A stretch of 64,000 bases of DNA from Mycobacterium sp. BK086 (lineage in GTDB: Bacteria; Actinomycetota; Actinomycetes; Mycobacteriales; Mycobacteriaceae), in contig SNWL01000007.1 in the NCBI GenBank assembly GCA_004362315.1, positions 310,001 to 374,000 of the forward strand, written 5' to 3'. Position numbers and translations under genes: made by a program. Below are positions 1 through 10,847 of the stretch, in pieces (position 1 is the stretch's first letter; every line of letters begins with the position of its first letter). Under the pieces are notes generated by a model, which saw nothing but the letters and a program-made list of their open reading frames with translations, was not told where the DNA came from and searched no databases.

Positions 1-15
1 TGAGCCCGTCACCCT

Positions 16-1230
16 ATGATCTGGGGCGTGCTCACGGACGTCACCGCCGGCGTCGATCTGATGGACGGCCGGTTCTACGCCAGTGGACAGGCGCGCGACG
101 CCTATCGCTGGATGCGCGACCATCAACCGGTCTTCCGGGATCGCAACGGCTTGGCCGCCGCCACCACCTACCGGGCGGTGATCGACGCCGAGCGTGCCCC
201 CGAACTGTTCTCCAACGCAGGCGGCATTCGCCCGACCACGCCCGCATTGCCGCACATGATCGACATGGACGATCCCGCGCACCTGTTGCGCCGCAAGCTG
301 GTCAATGCCGGCTTCACCCGCAAGCGGGTCGCGGACAAGATGAATTCCATTGAGACGCTGTGCGATACGCTGATCGACGCGGTGTGCGAGCGCGGCGAGT
401 GTGACTTCGTCCGCGACCTGGCGGCGCCGCTGCCGATGGCCGTCATCGGCGACATGCTCGGCGTGGCACCCGAAGATCGCGCCACCCTGCTGTCGTGGTC
501 CGACGACATGGTGGTGGCGCTGAGTTCGGTGGCCTCCGAAGAATCGTTGATGACGGCGGCCAATGCGCTGAGTTCGTACAACGAGTTCATGGGTGTATTC
601 GTCGAGTCCCGCCGCCGTGAGCCGGCCGACGATCTGGTCAGCATCCTGATCGCCGCCGAGGTCGACGGGCAGCGGCTCACCGACGAGCAGATCCTGGCCG
701 AAACGCTGCTGATCCTGATCGGCGGCGACGAGACCACCCGCCACACGCTGTCCGGCGGGACCGCCGAACTGAGCAGGCATCCCGATCAGTGGCAGGCCCT
801 GCAGAACGATCCCGATCTGCTGCCCGGGGCGGTCGAGGAGATGCTGCGCTGGACCTCGCCGATCAAGAACATGTGCCGAACCCTGACCGCCGACACCGAC
901 TTTCACGGCACCGCGCTGCATGCCGGGGAGAAGATGCTGCTGCTGTTCGAGTCGGCGAACTTCGACGAGACGGTCTTCGGCGACCCCGACGTGTTCCGCA
1001 TCGACCGCGCCCCCAACAACCACGTCAGCTTCGGCTTCGGTACGCACTTCTGTCTGGGCAATCAGCTGGCCCGCCTCGAGCTGACGGTCATGACCCGCCG
1101 CGTGCTGGCGCGGCTGCCGGATCTGCGGTTGGCCGACGGTGTCGACCTGCCGTTGCGGCCCGCGAACTTCGTCAGCGGGCTGGAAGCCATGCCCGTCGAA
1201 TTCACCCCGACCGCACCTCTTTTCGGCTGA
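16..1230 (+). CDS. Cytochrome P450, CYP142-like
   Basis: A P450 of 404 residues that closely resembles mycobacterial CYP142, the enzyme that oxidises the terminal (C26/C27) carbon of the cholesterol side chain; this assignment is from remembered family sequence. Visible hallmarks are the I-helix segment GGDETT near residue 242, a K-helix ExxR (EEMLR), and the haem-ligand loop FGFGTHFCLG near residue 345, whose Cys binds iron. No membrane anchor is present, so it should be soluble and need a ferredoxin partner. The ATG at 16 is the first start. A GTG at 28 would bring the N-terminus closer to known CYP142 proteins, so the start is uncertain. In M. tuberculosis CYP142 lies in the cholesterol cluster, not beside typA, so this could be a relocated or second copy. 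Confidence 0.88.
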   Translation: MIWGVLTDVTAGVDLMDGRFYASGQARDAYRWMRDHQPVFRDRNGLAAATTYRAVIDAERAPELFSNAGGIRPTTPALPHMIDMDDPAHLLRRKLVNAGFTRKRVADKMNSIETLCDTLIDAVCERGECDFVRDLAAPLPMAVIGDMLGVAPEDRATLLSWSDDMVVALSSVASEESLMTAANALSSYNEFMGVFVESRRREPADDLVSILIAAEVDGQRLTDEQILAETLLILIGGDETTRHTLSGGTAELSRHPDQWQALQNDPDLLPGAVEEMLRWTSPIKNMCRTLTADTDFHGTALHAGEKMLLLFESANFDETVFGDPDVFRIDRAPNNHVSFGFGTHFCLGNQLARLELTVMTRRVLARLPDLRLADGVDLPLRPANFVSGLEAMPVEFTPTAPLFG

Positions 1231-1240
1231 GGGCAGGCGC

Positions 1241-2320
1241 GTGGGCGTGCTCCGCTTCATCTGGCAACGGGTGCTGGCGTTCGACCGGATCGCCTCACGC
1301 ATCCCCCAACTGATCCAAATCTGGCTACTGGAGCTGTTTTTCGCACTGCCGCTGGCGTTCTTCATCGGCAAGGCCATCGACATCCACGGCGCGTTCGGGG
1401 TGCCGGGCACGGGGGAGTCGATGCCCGGTGCCTTCTGGGGTGCCCTCGTCGTCGCGCTGATCGCCGGGTTCTTCTTCGTGCGCTCACTGGTCAAACCCCG
1501 CATCGTGCAAGGATCGTGGGCACCGGTGGTCCGCGCCAACGTCGGCGATTTCACCCTGTACGCCGCCAACAACGCCGCCCGCGTCAACTACGTCTACCTC
1601 AGCAGCCACCCGTCCTACGCCCTGCTGCTTCTGCTCACCGCGCCCATCCCGGCGGGGATGTTCGCGGCCACCACCAACCAGGGCGACAGCACCTTCTACT
1701 GGCGCGTCACCGGGATCGTCGGGCTGATCATCCTGGGCTGTATGGCGCTGGCGCGGGTATTGGCTTGGTACGTCTTCAGATTCGGCCGCAAGCAACTCGA
1801 CGATCAGCTGTCGGGGCTGCCGGTCTCACCGCGACGGCTGTCCTGGGAGATCGCCTGGAAACCGGTGCTCATGCTGATGGTGCTGATGTACGGCATCGTC
1901 TGCATCCCGCTGGGCTGGATGTGGCTGGCCGAAAAGCGCACGATCGCGCACCTGCCCGAGGTCACCGTCGCCGACTCGCAGACCCACGTCGGCGACTACC
2001 GGCGAGTCGAAGGTCGGACGGCGTCGGAGCCGGTGTACTGGGCGCCGCGCGGTACCGGCCGAGGCGGAAACAACTTCGCGGGTGCCGGAATTCTCGTCGA
2101 CCTCGAGACCGGTGGGCAGGCGCTGCTGCTCGCGGAATCCCTGTCGGTGGCCGACTTCCGCGGCGTGATGAACGACGTCGACAACGGCTTGCTGAAAGCC
2201 ACCGGCAAGGTGATCGACGAGATCACCGAGGACCAGCGCACCTACTACGGTTTCGAGCCGGACGCGTTCGCCAAGCCACCGCCGGGCGGGCGCGTCATGC
2301 TTCTGCTGTCCTACCCCTAG
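1241..2320 (+). CDS. Multi-pass membrane protein, function unknown
   Basis: A 359-residue protein starting at GTG 1241, ten bases after the P450 stop and behind a GAGGGCAGG-like ribosome site; a GTG at 1247 is an alternative. Hydrophobic segments are visible near residues 25-45, 60-80, 125-150, 165-185 and 215-235. The last 120 residues form a soluble domain after the final segment, with charged and glycine-rich stretches. I do not recognise a family with certainty; the arrangement of helices followed by an extracytoplasmic or cytoplasmic C-terminal domain gives no enzymatic clue. The short spacing suggests it is co-transcribed with the P450. Its stop codon lies in a CTAG that also begins the 57-bp repeat array. 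Confidence 0.7.
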   Translation: MGVLRFIWQRVLAFDRIASRIPQLIQIWLLELFFALPLAFFIGKAIDIHGAFGVPGTGESMPGAFWGALVVALIAGFFFVRSLVKPRIVQGSWAPVVRANVGDFTLYAANNAARVNYVYLSSHPSYALLLLLTAPIPAGMFAATTNQGDSTFYWRVTGIVGLIILGCMALARVLAWYVFRFGRKQLDDQLSGLPVSPRRLSWEIAWKPVLMLMVLMYGIVCIPLGWMWLAEKRTIAHLPEVTVADSQTHVGDYRRVEGRTASEPVYWAPRGTGRGGNNFAGAGILVDLETGGQALLLAESLSVADFRGVMNDVDNGLLKATGKVIDEITEDQRTYYGFEPDAFAKPPPGGRVMLLLSYP

Positions 2321-2491
2321 TCACGCCGATGCGCCGCAGCGGAGCGAGGCGCTGAGAAGTGGCTACATCGGACCTAGTCACGCCGATGCGCCGCAGCGGA
2401 GCGAGGCGCTGAGAAGTGGCTACATCGGACCTAGTCACGCCGATTCGCCGCAGCGGAGCGAGGCGCTGAGAAGTGGCTACATCGGACCTAG
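2317..2491. repeat. 57-bp tandem repeat, three copies, between convergent genes
   Basis: Three head-to-tail copies of a 57-bp unit start at 2318, 2375 and 2432. Copies 1 and 2 are identical over the unit; copy 3 differs by one base, G to T at 2445. Every unit boundary is a CTAG (2317, 2374, 2431, 2488). The first CTAG holds the TAG stop of the upstream + gene and the last holds the TAG stop of the downstream - gene. Each unit contains the inverted pair GCGCC and GGCGC around a 12-base loop, so the array could work as tandem weak hairpins; the change in copy 3 breaks one stem pair. There are no unique spacers, so this is not a CRISPR. It resembles MIRU/VNTR loci in position but not in sequence that I recognise. 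Confidence 0.93.
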
Positions 2492-2760
2492 TACCTCAGC
2501 GAGTCGCGGGTCACCCGTACGTCCGCGAATTCTCGCGGGTGATGGGCGGCATGCACCGGATGCATGAGCACGGGATGGCGGCAGTGCGCACACGATTGCG
2601 GCTGCCCGCGGTCTGAGGAGACCGTCAGGTGCCGGCAGGTGGCACATCGCACGATGTACGCCCCGCCGATCCAGTTGAGCAGTCCGAGGTAGATGGCGGC
2701 AGTGGCCGCGGTGCCCAGGACGACGATGACCGCGATGGTGAGAACTTCGTAAACCGTCAT
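2488..2760 (-). CDS. Small membrane protein with zinc-ribbon-like Cys pairs
   Basis: A 90-residue protein with one N-terminal membrane helix (about residues 5-35). A short cytoplasmic or extracytoplasmic domain follows, carrying two CxxC knuckles (CATC near 39 and CAHC near 57) of the kind that bind a structural zinc. A His-rich stretch (HPVHAAHHP) follows the second pair. No family name is certain. The ATG at 2760 is preceded by GGAGGTCTGAC, a strong ribosome site. It is transcribed towards the 57-bp repeat array and away from the next membrane-protein gene, so its promoter lies in the 75 bases before 2836. Confidence 0.75.
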   Translation of the reverse strand: MTVYEVLTIAVIVVLGTAATAAIYLGLLNWIGGAYIVRCATCRHLTVSSDRGQPQSCAHCRHPVLMHPVHAAHHPREFADVRVTRDSLRY

Positions 2761-2835
2761 GTCAGACCTCCAATTGACGGCGGTAATTCAGGCTAGCTCC
2801 GCGGGGTTTGCGTCCGGTGTGGATTGCCTGCTGAA

Positions 2836-3458
2836 ATGCCGAGTGTGGGGACGTATGCGACCCTGTCGCGGCAGTGCTGGCTCTTCGCCGTCGGCTCGTT
2901 CTTCTTCGCGCTGGCCACCGTCCCCGGCTTCTCGGCCGTCGCGGGTGCCGGTGCCACCAACTGGCTGTGCTTCATCGGCTCCTGGTTTTTCACCGCCGCC
3001 GCCTGGATGCAGCTGATGCTGGCCACCCCGCCGCGCAAGCTCGAATGGCTTTCGGCGGCAATCCAATTCGCGGGAACCGTGCTGTTCAACGTCAGCACCG
3101 GTGCCGCGGTGTGGGCGCATGCGACGGGGGTGCGCCGGCATTACGTGTGGGCGCCGGACGCGATGGGTTCGGTTGCCTTTCTGGTGAGTGCGGCACTCGG
3201 GGTGGCGGCGGCCACCATCGCGATCGGCCTGATCGCGCTGGGCTCGCGGGACTGGCAGGCCGAGTGGATCAACATGATCGGGTCGATCGCCTTCGGCGTC
3301 TCGGCGGTGGGGGCCTTCGTGCGGCGCACCGGGATCACCGAGGACGAGCTGATGGCCAACCTCGGGACGTTCCTCGGGGCGCTCTGTTTCCTCGGTGCGG
3401 CCCTGCTCGTGCTTCCCCGTTTTCGCAAAAGGGCACCTGCGCTGCGAGAATCAGGCAC

Positions 3459-3462
<4 letters not shown>
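2836..3462 (+). CDS. YrhK-like integral membrane protein
   Basis: A 208-residue protein with about five to six hydrophobic helices and short polar loops. The overall look, aromatic-rich helices with WLCFIGSWFF and a repeated small-residue pattern, resembles YrhK-domain proteins of actinobacteria; this family call is tentative and no biochemical role is known. ATG 2836 is preferred over a TTG at 2824 that is in frame. Its TGA stop overlaps the GTG start of typA (GTGA at 3459), so the two are very likely translated from one message and coupled. Confidence 0.68.
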
Positions 3463-5357
<1,895 letters not shown>

Positions 5358-5380
5358 TGCCCGCGCCTATCGCTACTCTG

Positions 5381-7285
5381 ATGGGCGTGCCGGACCGACA
5401 TCGCAGCCTGCAAGCCGCGGCTGTGTTCGTGTCGGTGCTGGTCACCGCCGCGTGTACGGTCAGTCCGCCGCCCGCCCCGCAGAGCACCGACACGACGAAC
5501 TCGCTGCCGCCGCCACCGCCGAGGGCGACCCAGATCATCATGGGCATCGACTCGATCGGCGCCGGTTTCAACCCGCATCTGCTTTCCGACCAGTCGCCGG
5601 TCAACGCGGCCATCAGTGCGCTGGTGCTGCCCAGCTCGTTCCGCCCGGTGCCCGACCCGACCACCTCGACAGGCTCGCGCTGGGAGATGGATCCCACGCT
5701 GCTGGTCTCGGCCGAGGTGACCAACCAGAACCCGTTCACCGTCACCTACAAGATCCGCCCCGAAGCGTCCTGGACTGACAACGCCCCGATCGCCGCCGAC
5801 GACTTCTGGTACCTGTGGCGCCAGATGGTCAGTGAGCCGGGTGTGGTCGACCCGGCGGGCTACGACCTGATCACCGGCGTGCAGTCGATCGAGGGCGGTA
5901 AGACCGCGGTGGTCACCTTCTCGCAGCCGTATCCGGCGTGGCGGGAGCTCTTCAACGATCTGCTGCCCGCCCACATCGTCAAGGACGTGCCGGGCGGCTT
6001 CCCGGCCGGTCTGGTCCGTGCGCTGCCGGTCACCGCCGGTCAGTTCCGGGTGGACAACATCGACCCGCAGCGTGACGAGATCCTGCTGGCGCGCAACGAC
6101 CGCTTCTGGGGACCGCCCGCCCACCCTGACCAGATCCTGTTCCGCCGCGCGGGTGCGCCTGCCGCACTTGCCGATTCGATCCGCAACGGCGACACACAGG
6201 TGGCGCAGGTGCACGGCGGCGCGGCGGCGTTCGCACAGTTGTCGGCCATCCCGGACGTGCGCACCGCACGCATCGTCACCCCGCGGGTCATGCAGCTGAC
6301 ACTGCGGGCGGTGGCGCCCAAACTCTCGGATCCTGCTGTGCGCAAAGCGATCCTGGGCCTGCTCGACGTGGACCTGCTGGCCGCGGTGGGAGCCGGCAGC
6401 GACAACACCGTCACTCTGGCCCAGGCGCAGGTCCGTGCGCCCAGCGATCCGGGCTATGTGCCGACCGCGCCGCCCGCCCTGGGCACGCAGCGGTCACTGG
6501 AGCTGCTCGAGCAGGTGGGCTTCCAAATCGACCGCACCCCAACCGAATCGCCGGTTCAGCCACCGCCGTCGGCGGGGTCGCGCACCGCCACCCCGCAGCC
6601 CGGCCCGCCGGAGATCACCCGCGGACGGATCAGCAAGGACAGCGAGACACTCTCGCTGGTGATCGGGGTGGCCGCCAACGACCCGACGTCGGTGGCCGTG
6701 GCCAACACCGCTGCCGATCAGCTGCGCAGTGTCGGCATCGCCGCGACCGTGCTGGCGCTGGATCCGCCGGTGCTCTACGGGGATGCGCTGGTGAACAACC
6801 GGATCGACGCGATCGTCGGCTGGCACGCCGCCGGTGGTGACCTGGCCACCCTGCTGGCCTCCCGCTACGGCTGCCCGGCCTTGCAGGCGACGGCCGTGTC
6901 GACCGCGCCTGCCACCACACCCGCGAGCGCGTCGCCCAGCCCGTCATCTCCGCCGTCGCCGAGCCCGGCCACCACCACGCAGACCGCCACACCGCCGCCG
7001 GCGCCCGAACCCGGTGCGCTGGTGCAGGCGCCGTCGAACCTCACCGGCATCTGTGATCGCAGCATCCAGCCCAATATCGATGCGGCCCTTGATGGTTCGG
7101 CCAAGATCGACGATGTCATCAATCTGGTCGAACCACGGTTGTGGAACCTGTCGACGGTGCTGCCGATCCTGCAGGACACCACGATCGTCGCGGTAGGCCC
7201 GAGCGTGCAGAACGTGAGCCTCACCGGGGCGGTGCCGGTCGGCATCGTCGGCGACGCCGGCCGCTGGGCCAAGGCCGCGCAGTAG
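5381..7285 (+). CDS. lpqW: Lipoprotein LpqW, PIM/LAM pathway regulator
   Basis: A 634-residue lipoprotein. The signal peptide ends in a lipobox with the lipidated Cys at residue 25 (VTAAC). The body is a family-5 solute-binding fold (peptide/nickel-binding type) interrupted by two low-complexity Pro/Ser/Thr inserts near residues 390-415 and 510-545. In M. smegmatis LpqW controls the branch between polar PIMs and lipomannan/lipoarabinomannan, probably by acting on the mannosyltransferase PimE rather than by transporting a solute; that is family knowledge. ATG 5381 is chosen because it puts the charged n-region and lipobox at the proper distance. It sits 23 bases after typA and converges on a secreted-protein gene with only 2 bases between stops. 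Confidence 0.92.
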   Translation: MGVPDRHRSLQAAAVFVSVLVTAACTVSPPPAPQSTDTTNSLPPPPPRATQIIMGIDSIGAGFNPHLLSDQSPVNAAISALVLPSSFRPVPDPTTSTGSRWEMDPTLLVSAEVTNQNPFTVTYKIRPEASWTDNAPIAADDFWYLWRQMVSEPGVVDPAGYDLITGVQSIEGGKTAVVTFSQPYPAWRELFNDLLPAHIVKDVPGGFPAGLVRALPVTAGQFRVDNIDPQRDEILLARNDRFWGPPAHPDQILFRRAGAPAALADSIRNGDTQVAQVHGGAAAFAQLSAIPDVRTARIVTPRVMQLTLRAVAPKLSDPAVRKAILGLLDVDLLAAVGAGSDNTVTLAQAQVRAPSDPGYVPTAPPALGTQRSLELLEQVGFQIDRTPTESPVQPPPSAGSRTATPQPGPPEITRGRISKDSETLSLVIGVAANDPTSVAVANTAADQLRSVGIAATVLALDPPVLYGDALVNNRIDAIVGWHAAGGDLATLLASRYGCPALQATAVSTAPATTPASASPSPSSPPSPSPATTTQTATPPPAPEPGALVQAPSNLTGICDRSIQPNIDAALDGSAKIDDVINLVEPRLWNLSTVLPILQDTTIVAVGPSVQNVSLTGAVPVGIVGDAGRWAKAAQ

Positions 7286-7287
7286 GC

Positions 7288-8211
7288 CTAGCCGGCTTTG
7301 TGCGCGCGCTTCGAGCCGGCGACCGAACCCTTCTTCGACTGACCCGCGCTGGGCGCGGCCTTCGTCGAATTCACCTTCTTGCTTGAGGCGGCCCCGGTAG
7401 GTGCCGGCACCGTGGGGATCGGCCGTGTGGTGGCACCCGGCCCGGCAGTGAGGTCGGCGTAGATGGTCGAGCGGCCCTCGTTGATCTCGTTCACGAGGTC
7501 AGTGGTGGCGGTGGTGACCGACGCCCGGATCGGGGCGATGCCGTTGGTGAAGGCGGTGGTGAAATCGCCCGTCTGGGCCAGGGTGGCCGCGAACACCGTC
7601 GTGCCTTCGACGACACCACCCAGGACCGTGATCGGGCCGGTGACCAACGCCTGGGCGGCGATGTTGACCGCGTAGTCCACCGCGTGCTTGGAGGCGGCGA
7701 ACGCCCGGTCGAGGGTGGCGCGCAACTGGAAGCCGCCGGACGGCATGCGCGGTGCGAGCAGAAGACTGAAGGTGTTCGCGATCGGCACCTGGATGGCCAG
7801 CAGCGCGACCCCGAGTGCCTGGGCGGGGTCCTGGCCGTTCTGCAGGGCTTGGACGAACGCGACCGGGCTGCTGATCAGGCCTTGGCCCAGTCCGACGAGG
7901 CCCCACCCGGTGAACGGGGCGTAGGTCGGGTCGGGCGCGGGCGTGTTCGGCCCCAGGCAGTAGGTCTCGCACTGCTGGGTGCTGCCGATCAGGATCGGCG
8001 CCGCGGCGATGACGTCGCCCAGCACGTTGATACCGATTTGGTAGGGGATGGCCCCGAACGCCGGAACGGTGAGGTCGGTGAGCTGGATCTGGGGGAGGTG
8101 CACGGAGGTGGTCCGGGCGTCCTGGCTGGGAACCAACGGACTCATGGCGATGGCGCCTGCCCCCACGAGCGCGATGCTGGTCTTATAGAGCGCGTTGATT
8201 GCTGCAGGCAT
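7288..8211 (-). CDS. Secreted protein with basic Ser/Lys-rich tail, unknown function
   Basis: A 307-residue protein beginning with a signal peptide (hydrophobic IALVGAGAIAMSPLVP stretch). A middle region of amphipathic, alanine-rich helices follows, with two Cys close together near 96-100, then about 50 disordered Ser/Lys/Ala/Thr residues at the C-terminus. ATG 8211 is picked because GAAGGGG stands eight bases before it and the signal peptide starts at once; an upstream in-frame ATG would add a non-signal leader. The general architecture recalls mycobacterial surface proteins sometimes annotated as GjpA-like, but I cannot confirm homology. It is one of three such proteins here (others at 8359-9348 and 14043-14978). 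Its upstream region shares a direct-repeat element with the next gene. Confidence 0.72.
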   Translation of the reverse strand: MPAAINALYKTSIALVGAGAIAMSPLVPSQDARTTSVHLPQIQLTDLTVPAFGAIPYQIGINVLGDVIAAAPILIGSTQQCETYCLGPNTPAPDPTYAPFTGWGLVGLGQGLISSPVAFVQALQNGQDPAQALGVALLAIQVPIANTFSLLLAPRMPSGGFQLRATLDRAFAASKHAVDYAVNIAAQALVTGPITVLGGVVEGTTVFAATLAQTGDFTTAFTNGIAPIRASVTTATTDLVNEINEGRSTIYADLTAGPGATTRPIPTVPAPTGAASSKKVNSTKAAPSAGQSKKGSVAGSKRAHKAG

Positions 8212-8251
8212 TCCAAGCCCCTTCCCCCGAAATGTACCGACCTGCGAAAAG

Positions 8252-8270
8252 TACCTGAGAGCAAACTGAG
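8252..8270 (-). promoter_or_regulatory. Direct-repeat element CTCAG-N6-CTCAG, possible MprA-type box
   Basis: On the minus strand CTCAG occurs twice with an 11-base period (complements at 8266-8270 and 8255-8259), 44 bases upstream of the start at 8211. The ten bases 8252-8261 are identical to 9392-9401, which lie at the same distance before the next secreted-protein gene. One-turn-spaced direct repeats are typical of OmpR-family response-regulator sites; MprA boxes are, from memory, built on such repeats. A TACATT sequence nearer the gene could be its -10 element. Confidence 0.45.
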
Positions 8271-8358
8271 GAAGTGGGAAATTCGCCTTTGCGGAGCGCG
8301 TTTTTTGAGAATGCAACGATCGCCTGATCGTGCGTGCTGCCGCTTTCGGCAGGTCGGG

Positions 8359-9348
8359 TCAGTCGGACGAGGAGTCGGAGCTGGCGCCGGACTTGGAATC
8401 CCGGGCCGAACCAGCCTTCGAACGTGTCGATCCCGAGGCCGGCTTGTCGTTGCTGTGGGCCTTGGTCGACGTCGCAGTCGACTCCGCCGACTTCGACGCG
8501 GTGGTAGGCCGGAGCACGGTGGCCGACGGCGCCTCGAGCTGCTTGCGCGCCGAATCGCCCTCGCCCGTGACGGCCCGGCCCGGACGCGCCGACCCACCCG
8601 TTGCGGGCTTCGGGGTCTCGGCCCCGGTGACCTTCTCCACCAGCCGCTTGGCAGCGGTGGGCGGCGGCACCGGCGGTGGCTGCCGGCCGTACAGGACGTC
8701 CCGGATTCCGTCGAGGATGGTCAGCGCGGGGCCGAAGAATGCTCTGACCACCGATTTGACGGTTTCGAGGACGCCGGCGACGTCCCCGTTGAGCAGGTCG
8801 AGGACCGCGGTGATCACGAATTCCGGTACCCGGATGATGACCTGGACCAGGGCGACGGATGCCTCGACGACCTTCCCACCGAGATAGGAGGTGTCGGCCA
8901 CGAGGCCATTGAGAACCTGGAACACCGCGGAGCCGGTGACGTCCGAAGCAAATCCCGTGGCGGCGGCGGCGACAGCGGCATTGGCCGACTCGATGAACGG
9001 CGCGACCATGGGTTCGGGCCGGTATGCCGTTTGCTCGGGCGCGGCCGCGGCGACGACGACATCGGGGCTGACCTCAGACGAGACCTCGCGGCTGATGCGA
9101 TCGGCGTCGGCGGCCAGGGCGGCCAGAATCTGCGCCAGCGCGGGGCCGAGATTCGACGTCGGCAGCTGCGGCGTCAGCGCGCTGAGCAGCGACTTGTCGG
9201 ACGGGCTGAGCAGGTCGGGACTGGTCGACAGCTGAGTCGTCGAGATCTGCATGTCCCGCGATGGAGGCGCGACGGGGTTAGCGACGACCACAGTGGCCGC
9301 CACCAATGCCACTCCTGTGGTGAGGAATGGCCCCAAGGCCCGTCGCAT
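8359..9348 (-). CDS. Secreted protein with Ser/Lys-rich tail, unknown function
   Basis: A 329-residue protein with an N-terminal signal peptide (LGPFLTTGVALVAATVVVA, then an Ala/Pro cleavage region). A middle part is predicted to be helical and rich in Ala and Val, including aliphatic stretches near 160-235 that could associate with membrane. A Pro-rich linker (QPPPVPPPT) follows, then a long basic Ser/Lys/Thr/Ala tail ending in SSDSSSD. ATG 9348 follows a GGAGGGAGACGGC ribosome site; an ATG 27 bases upstream lacks one. Similar architecture, but no convincing sequence identity, to its neighbour at 7288-8211. No catalytic motif is visible. Confidence 0.72.
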   Translation of the reverse strand: MRRALGPFLTTGVALVAATVVVANPVAPPSRDMQISTTQLSTSPDLLSPSDKSLLSALTPQLPTSNLGPALAQILAALAADADRISREVSSEVSPDVVVAAAAPEQTAYRPEPMVAPFIESANAAVAAAATGFASDVTGSAVFQVLNGLVADTSYLGGKVVEASVALVQVIIRVPEFVITAVLDLLNGDVAGVLETVKSVVRAFFGPALTILDGIRDVLYGRQPPPVPPPTAAKRLVEKVTGAETPKPATGGSARPGRAVTGEGDSARKQLEAPSATVLRPTTASKSAESTATSTKAHSNDKPASGSTRSKAGSARDSKSGASSDSSSD

Positions 9349-9391
9349 GCCGTCTCCCTCCGCTGTTTGCGGCATGGCTAAACCAGAACGA

Positions 9392-9410
9392 TACCTGAGA
9401 GGAGGCTGAT
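9392..9410 (-). promoter_or_regulatory. Direct-repeat element ATCAG-N6-CTCAG upstream of secreted gene
   Basis: Minus-strand repeats ATCAG and CTCAG (complements at 9406-9410 and 9395-9399) have the same 11-base period and nearly the same distance (47 bases) to the start codon as the element at 8252-8270. A further CTCAG complement lies at 9428-9432. The rest of the 295-base gap to 9643 shows no convincing gene. Confidence 0.42.
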
Positions 9411-9643
9411 AAGGCTAAAGACTCTTCCTGAGAATTTTTGCCATCCGGTCGGCCGGGTTCGTGGCGCGCGCTGGAGAAAATGCTTGCGGGCCAATCCAAT
9501 CCGCGTGCGGAGGTGGCTAAGGCGCAGCTGAGGGTCTTCGCGCCCGCAAATATCGGAGAAACCAGATACGCGTGGGACGGCTGTGACGGGTGTCACGCGA
9601 TAGATACATAGGCCGGTACAACGCCAGCAAATATCCGCCGGCG

Positions 9644-10687
9644 TCAGCCGATTCCGGGCCCGCCGACCGCGTGAGGCTTCTGGTAGACCAGCCACCGCAT
9701 CTCGATCGGCCGTTCCTCACGGGGCACGTCGAACACGTCCTGGCCGCTGACCCAGTCGGCATACCAGCTGGTGGGAGGCCAATTCTCGGCCGGAAGGTGA
9801 GTCTTCTCGTATTCGTAGACCGACTCGTCGGACACCAGCGCCAGTGGGAACCCGGCCAGCGCCTCGGCGACCTGGTGCAGGGTGAAGATCGTCGTGTAGC
9901 ACTGTTGGCCCAGCTGAAGGGCGCCTTCGTCGGGCGTGTAGTCCCGGTGGGCGACGAAGGCGTTGAACACCAACCGGCCGCCCGGGGACAGGCACTGCGA
10001 GGCCAGGTCGAAGACGCCGCGCAGTTGATCCACCGAGCGGAAGTCGGACACCACTTCGGACAGCAGGATCAGTTGATAGTCCCGGCGCAGGTCGTCCAGG
10101 GTCGCGAAGATGTCGCGCTGCAGCACGCGGACGGCCAGTGATTCCTTCTGCGCTCCGACTAGGATCGCCTCGGCGAAGGACGGCGTCATCTCCACCACGT
10201 CGACGGGGTGGCCGCGCCGGGCCAGCGCCAGGGCGTTGCGTCCGGTCCCGGCGCCCAGATCGAGGATCGGATAGGCGTGAGGGTCGGCCGCCTCGCCGGC
10301 CAGCGCCCACACCCGGGCGTCGGGCTCGGAGCCGAACAGCGGTGGTTCGCGGGTGGCGATCCAGTTCTCATAGGCGCCTTCGACCGACCACCAGCGGCAC
10401 TTCACGTGGTAGTTCACCACCATGCCGACCGGGGCCTCGTAACTGATCACGATCTCCGAACGGGGAGACGCGGCGAAGGCTTCGGTCAGCTGGTCGCGCA
10501 GGATCTCGCGGAGGCTGTCGATCTGGTCGTCGGTGAACCCCCGGCCCAGGCTCTCGAACAGCGCGGCGCACATCGCCACATAGTCTTCGAGCATGCCGGG
10601 CACCGCGGGCACGACGATCTCGCCCGTGGCGATCGCCCGCCGGTGCAGTCGGCGGGCCATTGAGCTGTGTAGCGCCGAGTTGTCCAC
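9644..10687 (-). CDS. SAM-dependent methyltransferase, class I
   Basis: A 347-residue protein whose second half holds a Rossmann methyltransferase fold: glycine-rich SAM motif I as LDLGAGTGRNALAL near residue 142, an acidic residue after strand 2 (VVEMTP) and a post-motif DIF segment. The N-terminal 110 residues are helical and contain no motif I recognise; they may bind the substrate. The methyltransferase half is similar in layout to TehB-like enzymes. The substrate is unknown. The GTG start at 10687 follows AGAAGGAC; an internal ATG (residue 10) is a possible alternative. It is separated by 295 bases from the secreted gene downstream, so it is probably a single-gene unit. Confidence 0.8.
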   Translation of the reverse strand: MDNSALHSSMARRLHRRAIATGEIVVPAVPGMLEDYVAMCAALFESLGRGFTDDQIDSLREILRDQLTEAFAASPRSEIVISYEAPVGMVVNYHVKCRWWSVEGAYENWIATREPPLFGSEPDARVWALAGEAADPHAYPILDLGAGTGRNALALARRGHPVDVVEMTPSFAEAILVGAQKESLAVRVLQRDIFATLDDLRRDYQLILLSEVVSDFRSVDQLRGVFDLASQCLSPGGRLVFNAFVAHRDYTPDEGALQLGQQCYTTIFTLHQVAEALAGFPLALVSDESVYEYEKTHLPAENWPPTSWYADWVSGQDVFDVPREERPIEMRWLVYQKPHAVGGPGIG

Positions 10688-10847
10688 CCCGTCCTTCTAC
10701 CCGATGCGGCGGCGATTGTCAGGGGTTCGTGGTTCGGCCGTGCCGCCGATGGGACACCATGTCCGAAACTGGGAATTCAGGTCACGATTGACGGATATCC
10801 AGATGCATTGATGCCCTTCTGCTTTCGAAGGCCGATATAGTCAATTG

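Noticed and set aside
2317..2491. CRISPR array
   Set aside because: The repeats are directly joined without spacers and no cas genes are nearby.
2874..3458. Long in-frame extension upstream of typA
   Set aside because: Its translation is Arg/Gly/His-rich and lies over the membrane-protein gene; the conserved TypA sequence begins at GTG 3459.
9349..9643. Small genes in the gap between the secreted gene and the methyltransferase
   Set aside because: Open frames there have no ribosome site and read as shadow; only the promoter element is supported.
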